DNA from: Beroe ovata
Lineage: Eukaryota > Ctenophora > Nuda > Beroida > Beroidae
Reading direction: 5' to 3'
NCBI GenBank assembly: GCA_946803715.1
Contig: CAMPET010000043.1
Location: 1,423 to 65,422 of the forward strand
DNA: 64,000 nt
Shown here: in pieces, positions 12,801 to 24,000 of the stretch
Layout: each line of letters starts with the position of its first letter
Position numbering within the stretch: position 1 is the first letter of the stretch
Notes under the pieces: model-generated
The model's input: only the letters and a program-made list of their open reading frames with translations
The model's database searches: none
What the model was told of the DNA's origin: nothing
Translations under genes and position numbers: made by a program

Positions 12801-14206
12801 GATCNACGTCCATGCTACAAAGCGCTCACTACAATGTGTGAGTCCGACTACATTTATTAAGGCGCATATGAACCTGGGGGTGGAGGTAACGGGGGATGCC
12901 GCACAATGTGATAAACAATAATTGAGAAGTGAGTGAAAACAATGCCATTTAAACCAAAACAGCTACGCGTGTAGTACTGTGTGTAAACCACGTGGTTTGT
13001 CACATGACCTTCCTGCGTGATTGTGTCAGCCACAACAAGAGCATTGTCCACCCGCATATCACCGAATCTTTGCCTGCTATCCATACTTCTCATAGGGGCG
13101 CATAACCAGCATTGATCGGCATACATCATATATGCCGACCCTTATGGGACCCATCATTGTCATTATATATCACACATTAAACGTGGACCACCGCCCCTCC
13201 CCCCCCTCTGGCATTATGATCAATAGAACATAATTAATGATCAATAAGATATGCTGCGAATGGGATAAAAGATCATTGGTCACTTTGGATGAGCTGTTGC
13301 TCATGTGATCTTGAAAAGGGGATCCCATCAACTACATAGGTATTATTCAGCGCTTATCACTATAATAATTTAGATGCATATTGCATATTATTGAAATACA
13401 CACACCGTCATCGATAATCGATAATATCATATAGTCGGATAATCAGTGATCATATGATTTCACATAATTATGACATAAAGATATTCAGGATACAATAGGG
13501 TCAGTCGAGTTTTCTCTTGCTTATGATCATTGATCTACTGATCTAGGGTAAAAAGATGTGTTTTGTTGGAACTCACCGACATGTTTGACATGATAAGACT
13601 TCACTAATTGTAAGACGCAAACTCCCAGAGATTGAGAGCGAGATAGCAGCGGGCAAGGAACGCATAGAGCAGTACCAGGACCAACTGACAAAAGCGAAGC
13701 AGATAAAGTCGAACAAGCAACAGTACGATATGATTGCTAAGATTATCAAGCAGTACCCGTCTAGAGATGAAACAACGCAAGCAATATCGCGGGTAAGATG
13801 GCCAGAGCATGCGTAGTGTCCAGTGGAAACTGGGCGCTATGACTGCACTTACTTGCAAGTCGATTGTTCACTATGGATAGCATTTCCAGTGTCCACAATA
13901 GGCTGCAAGTCCATTTGATAACAGTAGAATCAAAGAATCGACTTCACAGTTCTGCTATGGATGCGATATAGAATCTAGCTAACCGCTCAATGACCTTTAT
14001 GTAGTGAAATGTCTTGAACATATCTCATCATTCTCCTATCATAGACAGAAAAGGAGATTGAAGATTTGAAGAAACAGAAAGAACACATAGAAGAGGAAGT
14101 GTTAAAGAGAAAGAGGCAATTTGAAGTCCTTGTCTACAGCATCCAGCAGTTACAGAGTGAACTTTCAGATAAACCAGTCACAGAATCCATGGATGTAGAC
14201 TCTTAA
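9805..14206 (+). CDS. THOC7: THO complex subunit 7 homologue
   Basis: Encodes a 195-residue THOC7, the coiled-coil subunit of the nuclear THO/TREX complex that couples transcription to mRNA export (human about 204). Four exons in phase: 9805-9963, 12065-12167, 13629-13792 and 14045-14206. The protein opens with MPGSEIVTEDDVIRKRLLMD, matching the family N-terminus. It continues through QCEMTIDKLAVVKQMNQLEAENY, the segment KSNKQQYDMIAKIIKQYPSR and KRKRQFEVLVYSIQQLQSEL, and ends MDVDS. Long heptad-like stretches indicate coiled coil. Intron 1 (2.1 kb) contains an antisense gene and a hairpin element. Intron 2 contains a 440 bp tandem duplication. Confidence 0.95.
10268..10369. repeat. Small hairpin element (MITE-like) in THOC7 intron 1
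   Basis: The left arm AATTCAGGTAAGTTGATCG and the reverse complement of the right arm AATTCAGGTAAGTGGATCA pair almost perfectly, and pairing continues inward (GAGGATG / CATCCTC). The total is about 102 bases. Each arm carries CAGGTAAGT, a perfect splice donor consensus. I cannot identify a target duplication. Confidence 0.75.
10581..11424 (-). CDS. Small secreted protein with farnesoic acid O-methyltransferase-like domain, nested antisense in THOC7
   Basis: Predicted 206-residue protein on the minus strand inside THOC7 intron 1. Three exons fit by phase: 11424-11367, 11247-10919 and 10814-10581. Exon 1 is a signal peptide (MVGMLLIEVLASIISLCHS). The mature part contains the segments ELDRIWELERDGIIGASITM, CNGEQVVLFVASDEVC and AWEQVKFIGDANGSF. 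This spacing (W, then CNG, then a Cys, then EQVKF) resembles secreted or cell-surface proteins of marine invertebrates carrying the so-called farnesoic acid O-methyltransferase-like domain, a carbohydrate- or ligand-binding-type beta sandwich with no shown methyltransferase activity. An acidic insert of repeated DDAT lies in exon 3. The family call is from memory of the pattern. Exon 1 is the least certain part: another acceptor at 11281 would join a different 5' exon. Confidence 0.7.
12364..13243. repeat. 440 bp tandem duplication in THOC7 intron 2
   Basis: Two nearly identical direct copies (12364-12804 and 12806-13243) both start ACGTCCATGCTACAAAGCG and end TAATTAATGATC. They differ by a few substitutions and small indels. 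A single N at 12805 lies exactly between them. Open frames inside each copy (minus strand, about 90 residues) are the same frame twice and resemble no protein I know. Confidence 0.9.
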
Positions 14207-15066
14207 TAGCCTAGTTCCTTCCATGCATCAATCATGCCTTATTTGGTCATTTAAGATGAACGTGTTGTTTGAGAGGTCACCCAGACAATAGACATCAGTG
14301 TCTGGGTATGTTTTTAATGTTTTTATCCATAAGCACGTCATGCCCTGTGACTATAGTTCAAGATAAGAATGTTTCCGCTTATAACAGATGCCTGATATAA
14401 TGATGTCTACATGTAGAGCTTAGGGAATTATACTATGTAAGGCTAGGCTCCCCCTACTCCTTCATTAACGCTGTCACAGTGTCACAGGTTATTGTTGCAT
14501 TCAGACAGTTGGCATTTAAAACCTTCTCACTACTTAACTCATACCTTCTGACTTTCTGACACTGATAATTGCGAGTTATGTGCTTTGAAAATCCAATGTT
14601 TGTTCCAAGTCTTATCCATATTTTGACGAATTTTCATTTTCTCTAACGAATGCCCAATCCTACTGTAAACCCTTTTATTAATCTCCCATGCTCCTGTGAT
14701 ATCGAGTATGATTATACATGGAATGTCCATATGAAACACGATTCTTTGAAACTCGAAACCGTCTCCAATATAATATGTTCTAACCACGAACACATTTTAT
14801 AGGGTTCAGTCACACATATTTGTTCGAATCTTGTGGTCACGCCTTGTTCTCAGTAATATTTCATGCTCGTATGCCCAAATATTTCCATTCTAACCACTCA
14901 TCATGTGTTACCATAGCAACAGACACCATGGTCACAGTATCGTGATGTATGGGTACGGGTAGTCAGCACGAGACACAGTGCAGCATACCATTACCCCAGA
15001 TTGCCCCACCACAATGCACAAACTACAGTGAGAGAGCTGTGACAAATTCATAGGCTGATCAGAGGC
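14207..15066. other. THOC7 3' flank and intergenic spacer
   Basis: 860 bases between two + strand genes. A perfect 9 bp hairpin (ACCCAGACA / TGTCTGGGT, 14279-14307) lies about 70 bases past the THOC7 stop, probably in the 3' UTR. The rest shows no gene. Confidence 0.5.
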
Positions 15067-18000
15067 ATGGCTCAAGAACGGGCAGCATTCAGTATCTTGG
15101 ATGGGGCTAGGTTCTCACTGGAACAGGTACATGTCCCACCCCATATGTTGTTTTCTCGATTGTAACCCCTTTTGTAACCATGATGTGTGATCCTACTCGA
15201 TTGTAACCCCAGCCTGTCTTCACTCCCACCGCTCATCTATATTGTTATAGGTGCATTGCCCAGTTTTACCACCCTCTTCAAGTAGGTGTAGCATCTTCCA
15301 CTCTTACCGCAGGTACAGTACCTCTCCTCAATTGATGAAAATCGACCACTGGGTATTGAGACTGACGAGGTACAAAAATTCCTCTTTTACTGGGATCAGG
15401 TCTTCCTATACGGGCTAAAGAGTGTAAAGAAGGGCTACTGGGCGTTTGTGTCCGCAATATCACACCCTTCTCTCATCAACGAAGTGAGTTCAAACACAAG
15501 GAAATATTTTTTGAGTTACGAACCAGCTGTGGAGTGTGAACTATGGATTGCATTTTCCCGTAAAACCTGGTTCTGATGACCCCCTCAAACAGTAGTATCG
15601 ATGGAGCTTAATCCAGGCGATATTATTCTATCACCTCGGTTTTTCACCCGGAAAAACGCGGATTTTCACCCGGATTTTCATACCCGGTTTTTCGAGTGCG
15701 AAAAACCGGGCAAAATCCGGGAAAAAACCGAGCGTGGAACACTACACTTATAGTCTTCTGATTTCAGGTATCTAGTATGCCGGGTGCAGTGAATGACTTG
15801 TTGAGGAGTAGGTTGTGGCTGGGCAGCATACTCAATGACAATGAACTGGAAAACTACCTGACTATCATACAGTACGAGCCGAAACTCCTAGGTGAGCTGG
15901 TGATCAACTCCGTGACGGGGAATAAAATGTAATGGTTATGATGGCGGCTTTTCACTTGGGAACTGATTATCGGTCTCCAATACAAATAACATAGATTCCT
16001 ACGTATTTTTGGACGCTGAATCGATTCCTGAGTCCTGACCGAATTGAATCTCTTCGTGACTGCGAGACTCACATGTGAGACGAAAATTCAATTTTTGACC
16101 TATTTCCCGATGAGTTTGCCCAAAAATTCCTCCAGATTCGGATTCTACGTCAAAAAATAAGCCGGAAACACTTATCCTCACAATATTTCCAGCTAAAATA
16201 ATTTTGGCCGATTTTTGATGCCGGTGTGTCTCAGTGATTTCGTGTTTTTGCACCTTATGCTTCCCACAGGTTTGAAATCATGATTTGGGCGTGGCTTTAC
16301 GGCAAGTATGGATCTTGTGTGGTCATGAAAAGAGTTGTTACTGGTAGTACAAGAGTAGGAGTGATGATTTGGTGAAAAATTGGTGTCCCAAGTGCCTGTT
16401 TAGCCACCATTAGAATTAGATGCCTCCAAAAATGAAGTACAAAAGTGTGGGCATCATCGATCACACTTTGCTACGAGAAATTCGATAAAAATTTTTTTGT
16501 TCAGTTTTAATGCAAATACCATCTATTCCTACGTATTTTTGGACGCTGAATCGATTCCCTACCGAATTTTAGCCCTATCTCGCTTCCCTGAGGTGCTGTC
16601 TGTCACGTGACTGCGAGACTCACATGTAAGACGAAAATTCAATTTTTGACCTATTTCTCGATGAGTTTGCCCAAAAATTCCTCCAGATTCGGATTCTACG
16701 TCAAAAAATAAGCCGGAAACACTTTTCCTCACTATATTTCCAGCTAAAATAGTTTTGGCCGATTTTTGATGCCGGTGTGTCTCAGTGATTTCGTGTTTTT
16801 GCACCTTATGCTTCCCACAGGTTTGAAATCATGATTTGGGCGTGGCTTTACGGCAAGTATGGATCTTATGTGGTCATGAAAAGAGTTGTTACTGGTAGTA
16901 CGAGAGTAGGAGTGATGATTTGGTGAAAAATTGGTGTCCCAAGTGCCTGTTTAACCACCATTAGATGCCTCTAAAAATGAAGTACAAAAGTGTGGGCATC
17001 ATCGATCACACTTTGCTACGAGAAATTTGATGAAAATTTTTTTGTTCAGTTTCAATGCAAATACCATCTATTCCTACGTATTTTTGGACGCTGAATCGAT
17101 TCCCGACCGAATTTTAGCCCTATCTCGCTTCCCTGAGGTGCTGTCTGTCACGTGACTTCGAGACTCGTATGTGAGACGAAAATGGGTGAATAAGGGGTTA
17201 TGTCGACCCTTAATTTGGGAACCAATTATCAGTTTAGGGGCTATCCGTTATGGAGTTATCCTCAAATGCTCACTCAAACTTGCATGTTTTGTGTGGATTA
17301 GACGTTACGGCGGCCCTTAACTTGGTAACCGATTGTCGGATTGACGTGAAATTTTGGTTATACGAGTCACTAATGGTCCTTGACCTGTGATTGAAGTTTT
17401 AAGACTATAGCTTAATCTGTTGGGGATCTTTACTCAAATGCTCACTCGAACTTGACTGTTTTTGGTGGAATTGAATGAGGGGTTATGCATATGGCGGTCC
17501 TTAACTTGGGTATCTATTGTCGGATCGACGTGAAATTGTGTTTGTCCGAGTTCCTCGTTGCCCATGAGCTATGATAGAAGTTTCATTATGTACCTATATA
17601 CGTTGAACTTCTTCTGACAATACTATTCACGGTGGGTATATGGGTGTAAGACCTGAAGACTGTTATAGATGAGGCCCTGATATAAGTTCCCATTTCAGCC
17701 AAGTACTACAGGCCGTATGCTATCCTGAGGAGAAAGAGCCAACTGGAGGACCTCATTTCCATAGCGTGTGGCCAAGAAAATACCTTGTTCTCCATCCATC
17801 TTGACTACATCTGCTTCAGGTAACATGTCTGGCACACTGTCACACTTCACAGTTGATCACACCAATATTTCTATCAATTGCACAGCTGAGCCCTTAAGAA
17901 GAACCTGAAGAATGAACTCAACCCCAATTCCAGATCCAGTCAACTGTTTGTCAGCTCGAACGATTCCTCCTCATTCAGCAAACTGTTTGATATCCGTTAC

Positions 18001-21000
18001 AACTGGGAGGAGTCAGTGCGATCCCGTAGCAGTAGCTGTGTCAGTAGTTACAGCACGGGTGGGTCGCTGCCACGGCGGGGAAATAGTTACGGGAACTACT
18101 CTCAGCTGGGAGGGTGCCAGGGTTCCACCCCCGTGGGAGACCTCGCCATCACAGCTGATATCCTAGAGGAGAGTGTCAAGAGGTTGAGTGTCCATCAAGC
18201 TCAAGAGGGATACATCCAGTACTCCCCATCTCTGCTAGCTAGCACTGTGTCGCCTCTCAGTACGAGTCCTCTCCCTCCCTCAACATTGCAAGTGGACGAG
18301 ATTACGGAGGAGGGTGGGATTAGGACGGAGGAGGATAGGAATGAGGAAGTGGATGTCAAGAGGGAAGAGGGAATGGTCTTGCATGACGTCATCTTGTCAC
18401 CCGATAAGAACGCCAGTTTGCGTTCCACTAAGACTGAAGTAGGCCAGCTCATATCTGCGGACTCACCCGCTCAGTCCCCTGTGCACCAGGTTGCTGTGTG
18501 GCCGGATCGGGGTATTGTTGCCCAATCACCTCAATCTTCACAGCAACTGCATTGTGCTAGCAACCTCTCCGACGCTACATTCGAACCTCTGTCCCTATCT
18601 TCAAGAAGCTCAGCCAACCAGACCCCTGTCGGTACACCTAAATCTCACAATATTATTCGGATAGGGACTCCTATCAGCATCAATTCCTCTATTAGTCACG
18701 TAGGGACTCCACCCAGTCACGCTGGAACCCCTAAAAGTCTTGTTGGAACCCCTGACATCACATCAGCTAGGCGGGTGAGCACACGTGCGAGTTACGAAGT
18801 GAGTAAACGAGAAGTAACGCCGGCATCTAGTCCTCGAGAATCCCCCAAAGTGACGTCATTTGCGTCTATTTCGAGTCCGGCACTCGATTCTGATACGGAC
18901 TCTCCGCACGCAAGTCCGCTAGCAGTTGATGAGTTGCTGCTCAACATAGAACCGCGGGAAAACGTGGATACCGATCCTGATCTTCCACCGATTATCAAGG
19001 AGCAATCATCAGATGTGTTTTCAACTGATGAGCAATGTTACGAGTCGACTGATGACCTCAACGATGACCTCTACTCTGACACAGAAGCTGATGACCCGTA
19101 TACTGGTGATGAGGAACAGGATTTTGCTACATCACCACCTCAAGAAGAACCAGTTCTTCATGATCTAGGTGAAATTCTCAGCTGGTTCATTTATCCTACA
19201 TGTCACGTTTGTCTCTATGGAAGTTCTGAAGTTTTTCAATAAAAGTTTATAATTAAGCTGTCATCTTCCCCCAGATGCCACACAAGAGCCCCCGTACAGT
19301 CCCACAGAATTTATCTCAGACCACACCCCTGACCACGCCCCTGACCACGCCCCTCACTATGCCTCCCCAACCGAGGATTTACCAGCAGACATCGAGCTGG
19401 TTGATGATGTTACTCCACTCTCCCGGTCCCCTGTTCTGCTCCTTGACGGAGAGTACATGTCCGCCATTCCGCCACTCCACCAAATAGCCGAGAGCAGTGA
19501 AATATTCGAGGAGGAACCCAAACGAGGCTCTCCCGAAATCAGTCATCATGACACCTCGACATTTGACACCACTGGTGACACCACGTCACCAGACACCACT
19601 GAGACAGATCTTGGTAAAGCTGGTAGCAGCCCTGAAGAGTTGTTCCCACCTCCTGAGGTACCGTTCCAGATGGTAGAAGCAGAGGACACGCCACAAGAAG
19701 CGGGGAACTGTAGTGAGGGAGATGCAGGAGTAGAGTCACTGATCTACTCTGACAAGAGCCTCGAGCTGTCTGTTGAAGTTGGTAAGTCTCTTTAGAGAGT
19801 GTCTTTATTGAGCTTTAGAGAGCAAGTTTAAGAGATAAGTTGGTAAATGTTTTTTCATCCCGAAGTACCTTTGAACTGTGCGAACCTTACCCCTGACAAT
19901 TGACATGAGGAGACTCTACACATTAGAGCGACTCTTCACATGCCAATTGACATGACTCGTGTAGAATTTATCCCTGGACTCCCTCTTCAGAAGTTCCTGA
20001 CTTCAGCAGTGTCTCCATGAACAGGAATCTTGGAGTGATTGTGCCGACACAGAACCAGAAAATATCCTGGAACTTGGAGCTATTCCAAAACGACGAGGAT
20101 ATCCGCTTTATGTACAGGTATTATTGAAATAGCAAGCTTCTTGAATGTGGTCACGATTCTTCAAACACAAGAAAACAGCCTCCTATAATAATGGTACTGA
20201 AATGGCTGATCTTATACACCATGTTTTTGGCCGATTTGATAAAATCAGACTAAAGATGCGTAACCGGTTGAAAAATTGAATATTGTTTGTAACAAACAAA
20301 ACGTGTCATTGCGTTGTCAAAACTCGGATCAAAGAAGCAGTCTATATGAACGAATGAAGGGTGACTTGGGGCGGGTTGGGGGTGACACAAAGGAATTTAT
20401 TATCAAGACTGATGACTGGTATATTGTCAGGGTGTGGCTAAAGGACGAAGCCGGTGGATTAGAGTTCAGTTACTGTTTACTGACAACACAAAACATCCAC
20501 CTCTTCAGCCCTCTATTTGTCCTCAAGAAGAGTGTGAGTAAACAAGAGGAATTGCCGCTCAATAATTCACAAGGATCACACCATATTTCCCCACAACCTC
20601 TCTCACTACCCTTCCGGGTGGAGTTTTGGATCATTACCCAAATCTATATATTCATCGTCATTGAATCCTAATAGCTCATTAAAATCATTTTATTCATTAC
20701 CTCTCATTCGATATCAATATTCATCGCTATAACTGCCTTACCCTTAGGCTTATCCTAAATTTCGCAGTTCATTCTTTATATGTCATCTCAATGGAAAATA
20801 GGAACCGCTTTCCCTTGAGGAAGAAAGCTACCCCATACACATTATACGAGGCACAGGCAGTTCCTAGAACTGTCATTCTCCTAATTTCCAGGTAGGAGAG
20901 CCTCCCCTCATTTCACATTTCCCCAGATAAAACTCGGGAAGGTGTCATATGGTCGAGGCATGAACTGGCAGATCATAACACTCTTCTCGGCGTCCGGCAA

Positions 21001-24000
21001 TGAGGAAACAGAACAAACTGATATCATAACAGGTTATGATGCAGTACCTACACAGATTTCATCTCATGAATTCCCTCATGTTTCGACTTCCTGACCCCCT
21101 ACTGAACCTCAAAATTTTTCGTGGGATTAATGCAATTTTCCCCTCGGTTATCAGGATGTGAGTCGGTTAGTAGGGGAATAATGGAGAAACTGGCATCGAA
21201 CATAAGCTACCCTGTGAACTGGTCTCTCGAGGAAAGCTTCAGTCAGATGAGGTAACTTGATTAACAAGGAGTGTTGTCACCTTGGCACACTGTGGTGATA
21301 TGGACCGTGTTTGTTGACACCATGACATGCGAATGTTGTAATTCGTTTGCAGTTGACGCCATTTATGATACTGATACCTGATACGTCAGAACAGGTCTCT
21401 GTCGACGAATATGAACCTTTTCGCCACAATTCCTTGACCCCACTTCTTAACTATGACGTAGGAATGCTCACGATGGAATTCCTAGACACCAGTTCGCCAG
21501 AACAGGTCCTTGTGACGATATGGTGCCCATTCGTCACAATATCTTGACACCACTTCTTAACTGTGACGTAGGAATGCTAACTATGGAATTCCTTGACACC
21601 AGTACGTCAGAACAGGTCCTTGTGACGAATGGGAGCCCATTCGTCACAATTCCTTGACACCACTTCTTAACTGTGACGTAGGAATGCTATCTATGAATTT
21701 CCTTGACACCAGTACGTCAGAACAGGTCCTTGTGACGAATGGGAGCCCATTCGTCACAAGTCCTTGACACCACTTCTTAACTGTGACGTAGGAATGCTTA
21801 CAATGGAATTCCTTGACACCAGTGCGTCAAGATATGTCTCTGTTACAAATGGTTGACTGAGTTTGATTTCTCTCACTGTCTCAGGTTAAAGTACCACATC
21901 GGCACGTTTTTACAGCAACAACGAGCATTCTCTCTTCACACGATGGATGACATGTATTATGGGATAGTTTCATGGATGTCACTTGCAGGACCACCATCAA
22001 ACGTCATGGAGATTCCCATATCAGAGGGTAATGCGACACTATTCAATATTCACAGTCGGTGTGTGTGTCATTGTACACGCTAAGCACAGTGTACACTGTA
22101 TATTGTACAAGCTGTAGTCTGTACACTGTACACTGTACAAGCTGTACACTGTACACTGTACACTGTACAAGCTGTACACTGTACATTGAATTTATATCGA
22201 CATTTGTTGTTCCCGCCCAGGGAAAATGTGGCTGAAGGAGCCGTCCTACGTGACATATGTGTGGAAAGAGTACTACTTCATTCTCGATAAGACGGGAAAA
22301 CTGTCTCAAATGGATATTGATTGTGCTGGTCAGTATTGGACTCAGAAATCGGCATATCATTTTACTTTAGTAGAGTAGTAGTAGCAGCAATAAACTTATT
22401 CTGGTGGATCGTTTTGATCGCCCGGGTAACTTAGGTGATTATATTTGGTAACCATTTGGTTATCATTAGGTAATGACAGCGAATTTCCAATATTACAGGA
22501 ACTATCAAAAAGGTATACGGCGTGATTGGATCGGGTGGATGCAAGAAAACAACCCGGAAAGACACATCCAAACAATTTGCCTTCAAATTCATATCAGAGG
22601 AAGGAACAGAGGTGAGAGCGGATCGATTTCCACATTTCAAACAAGGTTCTGTCATTATATCATGATCTTATGAATTCTGATCCAAATCAGTTCTTCCAAA
22701 ACCGGCGCTGGTCTTGTCTGAATCTACACTTATAGTGTTAATTTTGCTCATTCCCTGCAATGAATTCTTGATCGCTTTCCAGTCTTTGAGTCTTGGTAAT
22801 CTGCTGATAAATGCATGTGACACGTGAGATGCTAGTATGTTGCGATGGATGATATCGAATCATTCCTGCCTCTCTTGCCCCTGATCCTTCCCCTGGATGT
22901 CAGTAAGATCCTGATGCTCTCATCAAACTCTCCACCATCTAGATCCAGACTCAGAGCTCTGAGAATCTCTCGCGAGTTGTATCTGGAGAGATGGATCTGG
23001 AGTCCATCCCTCGTTTTAACCACTGCATCATTCTCTGTCGTGTTGTCAACTGTTTTCAGTGTCGGTGTTGTCATCGCTGTTTCCCTAGTCGCAGCTGTTT
23101 CCCTTGTTGACATTGTTGTTGTCATGGATGATGTCATCGTGGTTACAATTTTGAGGTTACAGAGCAGCTCGACGAGAAGAGTTATCACGGCAACTAACGC
23201 GTTGGTAACGAGGAAATGTATAATGGAGTGTTGCCATTGGTTGCCACCAATCACGTGACTTACTCCCATCTCCATGACAACAAGTGAAAGTGACGTCACC
23301 TTAACAAGGAGAATTGTCCAATGTCGGTGGTGTCGGTTGAGAAGACTACTCCAAGAGAGACCCAGTATCCCCGTAACTACTTGCCCGGTATAGAGAGCGA
23401 TGGTGTAGGGAGAGGAGAAGAGAGGGGAAGGGTAGACTGGTCGGAGTGTTTTGGAGGGGGGATTGTACAGTGGGTTGAGGGAGGTGGAGGGGAGGGAGTG
23501 GGGGTGGAGGGGGAAGTTGTAGGATGTCACCAAAACTGTGAGATGCAGGGTCAGGGTACAGATTATCTCAGCAGCTAGGAGAAGTAGGATAGTGGAGATG
23601 GTCTTGTGTTGCTTGTTGTACTCCGATAGCGACCTGACATGGGATGTTATCACGTGACTCTGAATATTCACTGGCGTTACCCTGACAACTCAAGTATCAT
23701 CAGAGTAATATTGTTACCCACTTTTTGTTGATCAGCTTCAGTTTTACCAATCTGAACAGTGATACTGAACCACCAAGTTGCTGTACGCAGTCCACCATTA
23801 GGATATAACAACCAAAAACTCTGATTACCTGAATACAGAGAGGTTTTTGACAGATACCGTCTTTCTTGAGTTGTGTTTCAAGTAATTTTTCTTCACTACT
23901 GTAAGAAGGAATAAGAAATTTGGAAGAGCAGTGAAAAAGATATGATCGCCACATGTTTTCTCATCTCTCTCGACTCTCTCAATATGAATACCCGTGCTAG

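Noticed and set aside
16559-16804. Repeated 80-codon minus-strand frames (also 15999-16253)
   Set aside because: The same peptide twice simply reflects the 540 bp tandem repeat; no start context or family match.
21345-21845. CRISPR-like array
   Set aside because: The whole 110-base unit repeats, with no unique spacers, and this is an animal intron.
22845-23258. 137-codon + strand frame
   Set aside because: It is the complement of the nested seven-pass gene's last exon, whose three-exon phase agreement and hydrophobic pattern favour the minus strand.
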